A stretch of DNA of 64,000 nucleotides from Alistipes onderdonkii (GTDB taxonomy: Bacteria; Bacteroidota; Bacteroidia; Bacteroidales; Rikenellaceae): the NCBI RefSeq assembly GCF_025145285.1, contig NZ_CP102251.1:744001-808000 (forward strand), read 5' to 3'. The notes beneath the pieces were generated by a model. The model was not told the origin of the DNA. It searched no databases and saw only the letters and a list, made by a program, of their open reading frames with translations. The position numbers and the translations under genes are program-made. Each line of letters starts with the position of its first letter. Position 1 is the stretch's first letter. Below, piece by piece: positions 35,707-44,673 of this stretch.

Positions 35707-37374
35707 ATGAACAAACTGACTGTTTTCTGTGCTGTCGCATGCCTCACGACATCTGCGGCAGCACAGAATTACCCGGATCTATACGAGATCCTCGACCGAC
35801 AGAAAGGCCAGATCCTCATCGAAATACCCAAAGGCACCTATACGCTCGACGTGCGTAACAATGGGCCGTACAAGTTCCACAACCTGACCGATGTCCACAT
35901 TAACGGCAACGGATCGACGGTCATCTGCAACAATCAGGAGCAGGCGTTCAGCTTTTACAACTGCGTGCGGGTGGAGCTGCGCGACCTGACCATCGACTAC
36001 GATCCGCTCTGCTTTACGCAGGGCGAGATTACGGCCGTGGCCGAAGACGGAAGCTGGTTCGACGTCCGGATCGACAAGGGGTATCCCGTAACCGGTCTGG
36101 CCGCCAACCGCGTGCAGTTCTACGATCCGCAGACACGCCTGCTCAAGCGCAACAGCATCACCACCTACACGAGCAACTACTCCGAGCTGAAACAGCTCGG
36201 TCACAACCTCTTCCGGGCCGTCAAGAACGGAACGTGGAGCGCAGGCGAGCAGGTCGGGGATCTGGTAGTCATGGACGTCAAAACGGACAAACCAAATGCC
36301 GGCGTCCATACCATCATGCTCAACAAGTGCTACAACACCAAACTCGAAAACGTTACGGTATACGGATCCAATACCTTTTCTTTCTTCGAGAAAGAAGGTT
36401 ACGCCAACGAATACAAGAACTGCGTTGTCGATCGCGGCCCCATGCCACAGGGCATCGCACCCCGCCTGCGTTCAGGCAACGCAGACGGCATCCACAGCAG
36501 TCAGGCCCGAAAAGGCCCGACTGTCACGGGGTGCAAGGTGGGCCATAACGGCGACGACTGTATCATCGTCTGCGGACGCTCATTCCCGGTCGGATCGGCG
36601 GATGCCGCAAAGAGGACGATCGACCTGGTGACGCGCGAAACTCACCCCGTATTCCGGCGCGGCGACAGATTGGTTGTGGTCGGTTACGATGGAAAACGCA
36701 AAGGCGAGCTCCGGCTGGTTTCGATCAACCGCTTCGACCCGACCGAAGAGCAGCGCAACGCCGTGACGAGGGGCTATCCCTCGCTGCTGTCGAAACCCTC
36801 CTACAAACTCGGGTTCCGGCTCAAGGTGAAGCAGATGCCGTTCGAAATCGGCCCCGGCGACGTGGTTTTCAATGCCGATGCGGTCGGCAGCGGATTCCTC
36901 GTCAAAGACAACGAAGTGGGGCACGTACGTTCGCGCGGAATCCTGATCAAGGGTATCGACGGAGTAGTGTCTTCGAACAAGATAACCGGATGCGCCATGC
37001 AGGGAATACTCATGTCGCCCGAAATCGAATGGATGGGAGGAGGCTTCTCCTCGAACGTACAGATCGTCGGCAATACGATCGAGGAATGCATGTTCGAGCG
37101 CGGCAATCCGCGCTTGCCTCCTGGAGCGCTGTCGCTCTTCTACATCACCGGCGACGCGAAAGTCGCGGATCCGGGCGCATTCATGAACATCACCGTTCAA
37201 AAGAACAAGGTAACCGACTGTCCCTACCCGGCAATCGTCGTCACGTCGGTCGACGGGCTGAAGATGTCGGACAACGAGGTCGAAAACTCAAAAGAGGTGA
37301 CGCGTAACCACGGAAAGCGGTACGGCGCCGACACGGGTGCGCCAATCTGGGAAAAGAACAACGTAAAGAAATAG
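35707..37374 (+). CDS. Secreted right-handed beta-helix protein, candidate glycosidase
   Basis: 555 residues with a signal peptide (VACLTTSAAAQ). The body is made of short repeats typical of a right-handed parallel beta-helix (FHNLTDVHINGNGSTVICNN, NKCYNTKLENVTVYGSNTF, DNEVGHVRSRGILIKGIDG). A stretch NADGIHSSQARKG followed by VGHNGDDCIIV has paired Asp like the active sites of GH28- and GH110-type enzymes. It is not close enough to the GH110 neighbour for me to call it that family. It is co-transcribed with SusD (gap 40 bp) and the GH110-like gene (gap 2 bp). Probable role is cleaving a second linkage in the same glycan. No named family assigned. Confidence 0.6.
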   Translation: MNKLTVFCAVACLTTSAAAQNYPDLYEILDRQKGQILIEIPKGTYTLDVRNNGPYKFHNLTDVHINGNGSTVICNNQEQAFSFYNCVRVELRDLTIDYDPLCFTQGEITAVAEDGSWFDVRIDKGYPVTGLAANRVQFYDPQTRLLKRNSITTYTSNYSELKQLGHNLFRAVKNGTWSAGEQVGDLVVMDVKTDKPNAGVHTIMLNKCYNTKLENVTVYGSNTFSFFEKEGYANEYKNCVVDRGPMPQGIAPRLRSGNADGIHSSQARKGPTVTGCKVGHNGDDCIIVCGRSFPVGSADAAKRTIDLVTRETHPVFRRGDRLVVVGYDGKRKGELRLVSINRFDPTEEQRNAVTRGYPSLLSKPSYKLGFRLKVKQMPFEIGPGDVVFNADAVGSGFLVKDNEVGHVRSRGILIKGIDGVVSSNKITGCAMQGILMSPEIEWMGGGFSSNVQIVGNTIEECMFERGNPRLPPGALSLFYITGDAKVADPGAFMNITVQKNKVTDCPYPAIVVTSVDGLKMSDNEVENSKEVTRNHGKRYGADTGAPIWEKNNVKK

Positions 37375-37376
37375 CC

Positions 37377-39164
37377 ATGCGTATAAAGCCACCCATGGGA
37401 ATCGTCATACTCCTCATGAGTATGGTCTGCGGTACGGCATATGCCCAAAGCAAAATAATCGACATCGCAGACTATAAAGGCCGGTACGACACGCAGGACA
37501 TGACCCCGTTCATCTACACCCTGCTCGAAAACATCCCGGCGGACAACCCGGTAAAACTGGTATTCCCCGAAGGCACCTACCATTTCTGGCCGGAATTCGC
37601 CGCCGGGAAATACCACTGTATCACCAACCACGACAATGGATACCGGCATTTCGCATTCCCGCTGACAGGACGGCGGAACATCGAGATCGACGGCGGCGGC
37701 TCGGAATTCATCTTCCACGGCCGGATCATCCCGTTTCTGATCGAGGATTCGCACGGCGTGACGCTGCGCAATTTCACCGTCGACTGGGAAATTCCGTTCA
37801 CGCTGGAAGGAAAGGTTACGGCTGCGGATCCGGAACGGCAACGTATCGAAATCGAGATTCCGGACGAATTCGGCCATGCGTTCGAAAACGGCAAGCTCAT
37901 CATGCGGGCAGAAGGCTGGGAAGAACGTATTCTGGGCGAAAATATCGTTTTCGACCCCCGCACCATGGCCACCGCCTACCGCAGCGACGACTACTATATT
38001 CCCAAGCCGGACAATTTCGACATACGCGTTACGCCGAAGGCCCCCGGCCGGTATGAACTCCAAACCCGGTTCGTACGCGCCTTACCGCCCGTCGGAACGA
38101 TCCTGACATTCAAAGGCGTCTTCACCCAGAACCGGCATTCGCCTGCGATCCACGCGACCGCCTCGTCCGGTGTACTGGTCGAAGACGTAACCATCCACCA
38201 CTGCGGCGGCATGGGACTGATCGCCGAAAAGACCGACAACGTAACAGTCCGCAGGCTGCAGGTGGTTCTGCGGAAAGGAAGCCCCCGGATAATAACGACC
38301 ACGGCGGACGCCACGCACTTCTGCAACTGCCGGGGAACCGTACTGATCGAAGAGTGCATTTTCGAGAACATGCTCGACGACGCGACCAACGTACACGGCT
38401 CCTACGTCCGCGTGACCGGAATCACGGCGCCCAATCAGGTCATCGCCCGCATTAACCACCCCCAGCAGGCCGGGTATGAATTCGCCGGGAAAGGCGACGA
38501 AATCGACGTCGTGGACGGGCAGACCCTGCTTGCGAAACACACCCTGCGGGTGAAAAAATCGGAACGCATCAATGCCCATTACATCCGGCTGACGTTCACC
38601 TCACCTGTCGAAGGCAGACTCACGGTCGGCGACGGGCTGGAAAACATGTCGTGGTACCCCGAACTGATCTTCCGGAACAACGTCGTGCGCAACAACCGGG
38701 CGAGAAGTATTCTGGTCAGCACGCCCCGGAAGGTCATCATCGAAGGCAATACATTCTCATCCATGATGTCCGCCATTCTGTTCGAAGGAGACATGGATCA
38801 CTGGTACGAATCGGGAGCCGTGCGCGACGTAACGATCCGCAACAACAAGTTCCTAGACGGCACATACGGCGGCGCCGATTTCCCGACGATATTCATCAAC
38901 CCGCACCAGAAAAAAGAGGTTCCGGGCCATCCCTACGAACGCAACATCACGATCGAAGGCAATCTTTTCCGAACATTCAACGAACAACTGCTTCGGGCGA
39001 AATCCGTCGGAGGACTGATTTTCAGAGACAATACCATCGAATTATCGGAGAAATACAAACCTTACAACGACCTTCCGACGATCGACATTCGGAACTCGCA
39101 GCAGGTCGTCATCGAAAACAACCGATACAAGAAACCGGGAAAAATCAAGATCGTCGAGAAATAA
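37377..39164 (+). CDS. GH110-like alpha-1,3-galactosidase
   Basis: 595 residues with a signal peptide (LLMSMVCGTAYAQ). Beta-helix repeats fill the protein. The family-like stretches are FIFHGRIIPFLIEDSHGVTLRNFTVDW (split across residues about 110-137), NMLDDATNVHGSYV with Asp334-Asp335, and LFEGDMDHWYESGAVRDVTIRNN. These match bacterial GH110 enzymes, exo-alpha-1,3-galactosidases known for removing terminal galactose from blood group B and linear alpha-Gal structures. The paired Asp are the likely catalytic residues by analogy. Last gene of the operon, followed by a terminator. The exact linkage specificity cannot be read from sequence. Confidence 0.75.
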   Translation: MRIKPPMGIVILLMSMVCGTAYAQSKIIDIADYKGRYDTQDMTPFIYTLLENIPADNPVKLVFPEGTYHFWPEFAAGKYHCITNHDNGYRHFAFPLTGRRNIEIDGGGSEFIFHGRIIPFLIEDSHGVTLRNFTVDWEIPFTLEGKVTAADPERQRIEIEIPDEFGHAFENGKLIMRAEGWEERILGENIVFDPRTMATAYRSDDYYIPKPDNFDIRVTPKAPGRYELQTRFVRALPPVGTILTFKGVFTQNRHSPAIHATASSGVLVEDVTIHHCGGMGLIAEKTDNVTVRRLQVVLRKGSPRIITTTADATHFCNCRGTVLIEECIFENMLDDATNVHGSYVRVTGITAPNQVIARINHPQQAGYEFAGKGDEIDVVDGQTLLAKHTLRVKKSERINAHYIRLTFTSPVEGRLTVGDGLENMSWYPELIFRNNVVRNNRARSILVSTPRKVIIEGNTFSSMMSAILFEGDMDHWYESGAVRDVTIRNNKFLDGTYGGADFPTIFINPHQKKEVPGHPYERNITIEGNLFRTFNEQLLRAKSVGGLIFRDNTIELSEKYKPYNDLPTIDIRNSQQVVIENNRYKKPGKIKIVEK

Positions 39165-39175
39165 CTGTCTGTGGA

Positions 39176-39209
39176 AACAGGCGTCTCTGAAGCAGGGACG
39201 CCTGTTGTT
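39176..39209. terminator. Bidirectional terminator between the SusC/D operon and thyA
   Basis: AACAGGCGTC pairs with GACGCCTGTT (39176-39206), followed by GTTTCAT. It lies between two convergent genes. Confidence 0.75.
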
Positions 39210-39274
39210 TCATCAGTTCAAGCGGATCAGTGCGCAGAGAAATTCGCCACCGTTCCTGACGGGAGTGAAATGGT

Positions 39275-40174
39275 TCAGAACGACATCGGCGCCTTGATCG
39301 CCGGCCAGGGATCGTAGCCTTCGAGCGTGAAATCCCCGTAGCGGAAATCGAAGAGCGATTTCACATCGGGGTTCAGCCGCATCACGGGCAGCGGCCGCGG
39401 TTCGCGCGACAACTGCTCGTCGGCCTGTTCCATGTGGTTCAGGTAAAGGTGCGCGTCGCCGAGCGTATGGACGAACTCGCCGGGTTCGAGGCCGCATACC
39501 TGCGCCGTCATCAGCGTCAGTAGGGCATACGACGCGATATTGAACGGCACGCCCAGGAACGTGTCGGCGCTGCGCTGGTACAACTGGCACGAGAGCCTTC
39601 CCCCGGCCACGTAGAACTGGAACAACACGTGGCAAGGCGGCAATGCCATGTCCCCGATCTCGGCGACATTCCAGGCCGAGACGATGATGCGCCGCGACTC
39701 GGGATTGTGCCGTATCAGTTCGACTGCCTGCGCGATCTGGTCGATGAAGCGGCCGTCGGGCTTGGGCCAGCTGCGCCACTGATAGCCGTACACATGGTTC
39801 AGGTCGCCGAACCGATACCCTTCGACGGGCGATTCGACACCGTCCTGTGCCGCACGCAGGAACGTATCCCGGTCGACGGGCAGCACGCCGTGGCGCACGC
39901 AGAGTTCGTTGTAGTAGCGGAAAGCGTCGTTGTCCCAGATATGGACGCCGTTGTCCACGAGGTACTTGATATTGGTATCGCCCGCCAGGAACCACAGCAA
40001 TTCGTGGATCACGCCTTTCAGGAATACTTTTTTGGTCGTCAGCAGCGGGAAGCCTTCGGAAAGGTCGAAACGCATCTGGTGTCCGAAGACGCCTTTGGTG
40101 CCGGTGCCGGTACGGTCGCCGCGGACGACGCCCTCGGCTTTGATCCGCCGCAGCAGGTCGAGGTATTGTTTCAT
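39275..40174 (-). CDS. thyA: Thymidylate synthase
   Basis: 299 residues from the ATG at 40172-40174 (MKQYLDLLRRIKAEGVVRGD). It converts dUMP to dTMP using methylene-tetrahydrofolate. Visible family features: GDRTGTGTKGVFGHQMRF near the N-terminus, the active-site segment MALPPCHVLFQFYV with the catalytic Cys, QRSADTFLGVPFNIASYALL and LGDAHLYLNHMEQ. A longer frame upstream belongs to the lpxH-like gene region and is rejected. The start overlaps the lpxH stop as ATGA, so the two are coupled. The product dihydrofolate is the substrate of folA, encoded at 15906-16391. Confidence 0.97.
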   Translation of the reverse strand: MKQYLDLLRRIKAEGVVRGDRTGTGTKGVFGHQMRFDLSEGFPLLTTKKVFLKGVIHELLWFLAGDTNIKYLVDNGVHIWDNDAFRYYNELCVRHGVLPVDRDTFLRAAQDGVESPVEGYRFGDLNHVYGYQWRSWPKPDGRFIDQIAQAVELIRHNPESRRIIVSAWNVAEIGDMALPPCHVLFQFYVAGGRLSCQLYQRSADTFLGVPFNIASYALLTLMTAQVCGLEPGEFVHTLGDAHLYLNHMEQADEQLSREPRPLPVMRLNPDVKSLFDFRYGDFTLEGYDPWPAIKAPMSF

Positions 40175-40911
40175 CTCTCCAGCATTTTTAAAGTCATTCC
40201 GCCCGATGCGTCCAGCACGGCGCACGAAGGGTATTTCTCCCAGCACCCCAGGTTTATCACATGCAGGCTCTGCTCGCGGTAGTCGCGCGGGAAATGCATG
40301 TGCCCGAAGACGAAGTGGTCGACGTCGTGCTCGGCGGCATACCGGCGGGCATATTCGATCAGCGGCTCGGTAAGCGAAACGTCGAGTTCCTCGGCACCGT
40401 GCGATTTGCGCGACTTGCCGCTCCACCAGTGCCCGAAGCGCATCGCCAGGTCGGGATGCAGCAGCCACGAAAAGAGCCAGCGCAACGTCCGCGAGCGGAA
40501 TACCGTATTGAGGAATTTGAGCACCGGCTGTCCGTCGATGTTCATGTTGTCGCCGTGGGCGATGAAGACGTTTTTACCGTTCAGGCAGAATTGCTGCGGC
40601 GAGGTATGTATCTCGACGCCGCACTCGCGGGCGAGGTAATCGCCGACCCACATGTCGTGGTTTCCCGTAAAGAATACCACCCGGATACCGCGGTCGGTCA
40701 GTTCGGCCAGTTTGCCGAGCGTCCGCACGAAGCCCTTGGGCACCACGCCCCGGTATTCGAACCAGAAGTCGAAGACGTCACCCACCAGGAAAATCGCCTC
40801 CGCATCCTGCGCCGCATCGTCGAGCCAGCGCACGAAGCGCCGTTCGGTCTGCTGCGCAAACGCCTCGCCGCCTGCGCCCAGGTGGATATCCGATGCGAAA
40901 TAGTACATCAA
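40171..40911 (-). CDS. lpxH: UDP-2,3-diacylglucosamine diphosphatase (LpxH-like)
   Basis: 246 residues of the calcineurin-like metallophosphatase fold. The metal-binding motifs are all present: ASDIHLG at the N-terminus, GDVFDFWFEY, GNHDMW, AHGDN and GHMHFPR. This set and the DFWFE after the second motif are typical of LpxH, which cleaves UDP-2,3-diacylglucosamine to lipid X in lipid A synthesis. The gene overlaps both neighbours by 4 bp (ATGA), upstream the TlpA-like gene and downstream thyA. A metal-dependent phosphatase of another substrate is the alternative, but the motif set argues for LpxH. Confidence 0.85.
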   Translation of the reverse strand: MMYYFASDIHLGAGGEAFAQQTERRFVRWLDDAAQDAEAIFLVGDVFDFWFEYRGVVPKGFVRTLGKLAELTDRGIRVVFFTGNHDMWVGDYLARECGVEIHTSPQQFCLNGKNVFIAHGDNMNIDGQPVLKFLNTVFRSRTLRWLFSWLLHPDLAMRFGHWWSGKSRKSHGAEELDVSLTEPLIEYARRYAAEHDVDHFVFGHMHFPRDYREQSLHVINLGCWEKYPSCAVLDASGGMTLKMLER

Positions 40912-42050
40912 CGGGTCAGTTCATCGAGTTTTTGTTCGAGGCTCTTGCCGTAAATATCCTTCCCGACGATATTCCCCTCCTTGTCGATCAGGAAATTGGC
41001 CGGGAGTTTCTGCACGTTGTAGAGTCCCAGCGACGACGATGCGCGCCCGCGCAGGTCGCTCACCGAAACCCAGGGAAGCTGCTGCTCCTGCACGGCCGAA
41101 ATCCACAGGGGCTTCGACGTGTCGATGGCAACCTGGTAGACCTCGAATGCGACGGGGGCGTCGGCATATTTCTTATAGACCTCCTTCAGTTCGGCATTGA
41201 GCGTATTGCTGTTGCCCAGCTCGGCCGACCAGAAATCGAGCAGCACGACTTTCCCCGCGAGCGACGAGAGACGCACCTTCTTGCCGTAGATGTCCGACAG
41301 CTCGAGGTCGGGATACCCCGCCTCGGTAATCTGGGACGACAGGCTGATGCGGGCGTCCATGCGGGCGATCTCCCCCATGAGCGATTGCAGGTAGGGCGAT
41401 TCGGGATAAGTCTGTTCGATGGCCTCGGCCACCGTGCGGTAATAAACCACGTCGCTGTCGCCGTTGAACAGGTAAGTGTCCCCGGGCAACCGCTGGTACA
41501 GGGCATAGACCGCCGCCAGCGACGCTTTATTCTCGATGATGAACCGCAGCTGTTCGCGGCGGATACGGTAGTATTCGGCCGTGTACTCCTTTACCAGTGC
41601 CTGGCGGTCTTCCTCGGACAGCGTTGCCTTGGCAAACTGCGACGCGATGTTATCCAGCCGCTGCGCGCCCGAAACGAAAGCCTGGTAGAACTGCCGCAGC
41701 AGTTCCGACTCCTTCGAACCTTCGACCGTATAGTTGCGTACGACGCTCCCCACGGAATTCAGGGACAGTTTCTCGCCGGCGGCGAGGAACAGCGGAATGC
41801 GTTCGCCGTTATATATTACATTATAAAGCGACGGGGTCTTCGTCACGCCCTTCAACTCGAAACGATAGTTACCGTCCTTGTCGAGCACCGCGGAGTCGAT
41901 CACCGACTGCGTCAGGGGCAATACCTGTTCCAAATAAACATCCTTGGCATCGTTACCTACGAAGCGACCCGAAATCTTCACCTTCGACGACTGGCATGCG
42001 CACAGCATGACGGCCGTGGTCAGGGACACGAAAAGCGTTTGTTTATTCAT
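40908..42050 (-). CDS. TlpA-like lipoprotein without the CXXC motif
   Basis: 380 residues with a lipobox (MLCACQSS). The N-terminal 120 residues match the DUF4369-type beta domain (KISGRFVGNDAKDVYLEQ, LDKDGNYRFELKG). A helical linker follows, then a thioredoxin/AhpC-TSA-like domain from about residue 250. Where a TlpA enzyme has W-C-x-x-C, this reads DFWSAELGNSNTLN: both cysteines are absent. The later LPANFLIDKEGNIVG matches the cis-Pro loop region. It therefore has the fold but not redox activity of the standard kind. It may be a binding or structural relative. It overlaps lpxH by 4 bp. Confidence 0.75.
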   Translation of the reverse strand: MNKQTLFVSLTTAVMLCACQSSKVKISGRFVGNDAKDVYLEQVLPLTQSVIDSAVLDKDGNYRFELKGVTKTPSLYNVIYNGERIPLFLAAGEKLSLNSVGSVVRNYTVEGSKESELLRQFYQAFVSGAQRLDNIASQFAKATLSEEDRQALVKEYTAEYYRIRREQLRFIIENKASLAAVYALYQRLPGDTYLFNGDSDVVYYRTVAEAIEQTYPESPYLQSLMGEIARMDARISLSSQITEAGYPDLELSDIYGKKVRLSSLAGKVVLLDFWSAELGNSNTLNAELKEVYKKYADAPVAFEVYQVAIDTSKPLWISAVQEQQLPWVSVSDLRGRASSSLGLYNVQKLPANFLIDKEGNIVGKDIYGKSLEQKLDELTR

Positions 42051-42112
42051 TTATCCTTGTTATCGCAGTTAAATGCTTACAAATATAGCAAAATTCCGGA
42101 TATGCGCACTTT

Positions 42113-42799
42113 TTATTTCGACGAATTGCGGTGTGCGCCGTTGTTTTTCGAGAAATTGCGCCCGTGCTGCTGGTTGCGGTTTTTCTGCGGGCGCTGCTGT
42201 TGACGCTGCTGCGGCCCCTTCTGGGGACGTGCCGTAAAGTGCTGTTTATAGTCACTTCGGAGATTATTTAATGCCACTTCATCGATTTCGATCGCTCCGC
42301 CGGACATGCGTTTGATGTCTTTTACGATCACTTCGTTGTTGGGATGCTCCTGGTTGTACTCGTAGCTCTTCGTGCGCATGTACCGGGCCAGGTTGTCCAC
42401 CGTGCGCGCCATGGTACGCCGGTCTTTTTCCCCGGAAAGCCCGGCGATCATCTGCTCGACATACTTGCCGTAATGCTTATAGGAGATACGCCCCTGCGTG
42501 TAGGCCATGCGGCGCGGCGTAATGGTCAGCTCCTGGCGCGAAGGCTGCGGATAGGGGGAATCCACATCGAGTTGGAAATCAGACATTATGAAAAGGTGAT
42601 CCCACAGTTTGTGGGTGAAGTCGGCCGTATCGCGCAGCAAGGGGTTCAGGTTGCCCATCACGGCGATCACGGCACGCGCCTGGCGGTTGCGCTCGCGGCG
42701 GTCTTCGATCAATTGCAACGAGTCGATCATCTCCTGGATATGACGCCCATACTCGGGCAGGTACAACTTGCGTCGTGTGTAGTTATAATTCTTTTTCAT
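42113..42799 (-). CDS. DUF4290-family protein
   Basis: 228 residues. The first 180 residues match a conserved Bacteroidetes domain (YLPEYGRHIQEMIDSLQLIEDRRERN, LRDTADFTHKLWDHLFIMSDF, ISYKHYGKYVEQMIAGL), which I recognise as DUF4290. The C-terminal tail of about 45 residues is rich in Gln, Arg, Pro and Asn (QRQQQRPQKNRNQQHGR) and is positively charged and probably disordered, which could bind nucleic acid. The function of the domain is unknown. Standard Bacteroidetes core gene. Transcribed with its own spacing of 60 bp to the next gene, divergent from the sigma-54-type regulator. Confidence 0.8.
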   Translation of the reverse strand: MKKNYNYTRRKLYLPEYGRHIQEMIDSLQLIEDRRERNRQARAVIAVMGNLNPLLRDTADFTHKLWDHLFIMSDFQLDVDSPYPQPSRQELTITPRRMAYTQGRISYKHYGKYVEQMIAGLSGEKDRRTMARTVDNLARYMRTKSYEYNQEHPNNEVIVKDIKRMSGGAIEIDEVALNNLRSDYKQHFTARPQKGPQQRQQQRPQKNRNQQHGRNFSKNNGAHRNSSK

Positions 42800-42948
42800 A
42801 TTGTATTTGTGGTCTTCCGCACTGTTTCAATCCGTCCGCCGGAGCGTCCGGCAAGCCCGTTGCGGTAAACCGATTCAAGACGTTTTTTCCGACTTTCCAC
42901 CCCATCCGGCAAGACCCTACAAGATTGGTTTTACACCGCAGAAAGTCA

Positions 42949-42956
42949 TAACTTTG
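42949..42956 (+). promoter_or_regulatory. -7 box of the sigma-54-type regulator gene
   Basis: TAACTTTG lies 36 bp before the start codon, with a TTGG about 20 bp upstream of it. Confidence 0.5.
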
Positions 42957-42992
42957 GGACAAAAGTAGGTAAAATTTCAGGAAAAACAAGCT

Positions 42993-44126
42993 ATGGCAAA
43001 GGTTTTAATTTTAGACCAATCAAAAAGTATGCGAAACACGCTGCGCGAGCGGCTCGAATACGAAGGTTTCTCGACGGAGGCCGCCGAAGACGAAGAGGCG
43101 GCCTCCGTCATGTGCGAGAAAATCCCGTTCGACGTCATCCTGTCGGACACCGGGTGCAAAATCCCCGACAAGGGCGTCCCGTTCATCGTGCTGTCATCCG
43201 AGGTGTCGATCGACTCGGCCGTGGAAGCCGTACGCAACGGTGCCCAGGACTATCTGACCAAACCCATCGACATGAACCGCCTGCTGCAGTCCATCCACCG
43301 CACGATCGACGACCCGGCCCCGGTGCAGGCCCCCGCGGCGGCCCCGGCACGCCGCACCCGCCGCGGACACTGTGCGCAGACGGAGCATATCATCGGCACC
43401 TCGCCCCAGATCGAACACGTCCGCCTGTTGATCGACAAGGTCGCGCCGTGCGAAGCGCGTGTGCTGATCACGGGCGAAAACGGCACCGGCAAAGAGCTGG
43501 TCGCACGCTGGCTGCACGCCAAAAGCAACCGCGCCGCGGCTCCGTTCGTCGAGGTCAACTGCGCGGCGATCCCCTCGGAACTGATCGAGAGCGAACTCTT
43601 CGGCCACGAGCGCGGCGCCTTCACCTCGGCCATCAAGCAGCGAAGGGGCAAGTTCGAGCAGGCCGACGGCGGCACGCTGTTCATGGACGAGATCGGCGAC
43701 ATGTCGCTGGCGGCGCAGGCCAAGGTGTTGCGGGCGCTTCAGGAAAACAGGATCAGCCGCGTAGGCAGCGACAAGGACATCGAGGTCAACGTGCGCGTAA
43801 TCGCCGCCACGAACAAGAACCTGCGCGAGGAGATCCGGAAGGGCAATTTCCGCGAAGACCTCTACCACCGCATCGGGGTGGTCGTCGTGCGCGTCCCGGC
43901 GCTGCGCGAACATGCGCAGGACATCCCGCTGCTGGTCGACCATTTCATACACACAATTTGTGCCGAATACCACATCCCGGCAAAACGCATTGAGGAAGAA
44001 GCGCTTAGCGAACTGCAAACGATGCCCTGGAGCGGCAATATCCGCGAACTGCGCAACGTCATCGAGCGGCTCATCATACTCAGCGAGGAGCGCATCACCC
44101 CCGCCGACGTCAAGGCCTACTGCTGA
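42993..44126 (+). CDS. Sigma-54-type response regulator lacking a DNA-binding domain
   Basis: 377 residues. Residues 1-115 are a receiver domain with Asp8 and the phosphoacceptor candidate Asp52 (VILSDTG) and the later TKPID lysine. A short Pro/Ala/Arg-rich linker follows. Residues 130-375 are the sigma-54 activator AAA+ domain: Walker A GENGTGKE, GTLFMDEIGDMSL (Walker B), and R-finger-type segments near the end. The GAFTGA loop reads GAFTSA, a change in the loop that touches sigma-54. The chain ends at AYC right after the AAA+ domain, so the usual Fis-type helix-turn-helix is missing. It may act without DNA binding, or on another target. Confidence 0.85.
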   Translation: MAKVLILDQSKSMRNTLRERLEYEGFSTEAAEDEEAASVMCEKIPFDVILSDTGCKIPDKGVPFIVLSSEVSIDSAVEAVRNGAQDYLTKPIDMNRLLQSIHRTIDDPAPVQAPAAAPARRTRRGHCAQTEHIIGTSPQIEHVRLLIDKVAPCEARVLITGENGTGKELVARWLHAKSNRAAAPFVEVNCAAIPSELIESELFGHERGAFTSAIKQRRGKFEQADGGTLFMDEIGDMSLAAQAKVLRALQENRISRVGSDKDIEVNVRVIAATNKNLREEIRKGNFREDLYHRIGVVVVRVPALREHAQDIPLLVDHFIHTICAEYHIPAKRIEEEALSELQTMPWSGNIRELRNVIERLIILSEERITPADVKAYC

Positions 44127-44133
44127 CCGAGGC

Positions 44134-44673
44134 TCAGAACAGCACCCCGACCTTCAGCAGGAGGGTGCCGTGGCTGAGCTGCTCGGCAAATTCGGCGGAG
44201 AACCAGCGGCCTTCGTATTTCCGGAGCCGCTCCAGCCGCTGCAACTCATAGCCCGCCGCGAAGAACAGATGCACACCGCAGCGCAATGCATACTGCACCC
44301 CCAGTTCGGGATTGAGCAGCAGTCCCCCGTTGGCATCCCTGCGCGGTGCGAAAGCATATCCGGCGGCGCACCCGGCATAGGGCGTAAAGCTGCGGCGGCG
44401 CGTAAGCAGGAACTTCGCATCGGCAAAGAGCGGCACGAGCGTTTTTTCATAGCAGGAAACCCCCGTTCCGGCACCGACCGAAAAACGGCGGCTCACATTG
44501 TAATAACCCGTCACGCGCCAGACGACGGGCACCGACGACGGGCGGGTCAGGCCGAAGCCCGTCCCTACGGACGTCGAACAGGAAAAGCGGGGAAACTCCT
44601 GCGCCGGCACCTCGGTGGCAAGGAAAGGCAGCACGCACAGCGCCGCGGCCAATACTCGGGATCGCCCCTTCAT
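44134..44673 (-). CDS. Small outer-membrane beta-barrel-like protein
   Basis: 179 residues with a signal peptide (LAAALCVLPFLATEVPAQE). The mature part has alternating short hydrophobic strands (VWRVTGYYNVSRRFSVGAGTG, FADAKFLLTRRRSFTPYAGCAAGYA, GVHLFFAAGYELQR) and ends KVGVLF, the pattern of a small eight-strand outer-membrane barrel. I do not recognise a specific family. It starts inside the stop of the upstream lipoprotein gene (ATGA overlap), so the two are co-translated and probably work together. It is convergent with the sigma-54-type regulator, 7 bp away. Confidence 0.6.
   Translation of the reverse strand: MKGRSRVLAAALCVLPFLATEVPAQEFPRFSCSTSVGTGFGLTRPSSVPVVWRVTGYYNVSRRFSVGAGTGVSCYEKTLVPLFADAKFLLTRRRSFTPYAGCAAGYAFAPRRDANGGLLLNPELGVQYALRCGVHLFFAAGYELQRLERLRKYEGRWFSAEFAEQLSHGTLLLKVGVLF

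Noticed and set aside
40175..40468. N-terminal extension of thymidylate synthase
   Set aside because: The extension is Arg/Ala-rich shadow of lpxH in another frame. thyA homology starts at the ATG coupled to the lpxH stop.
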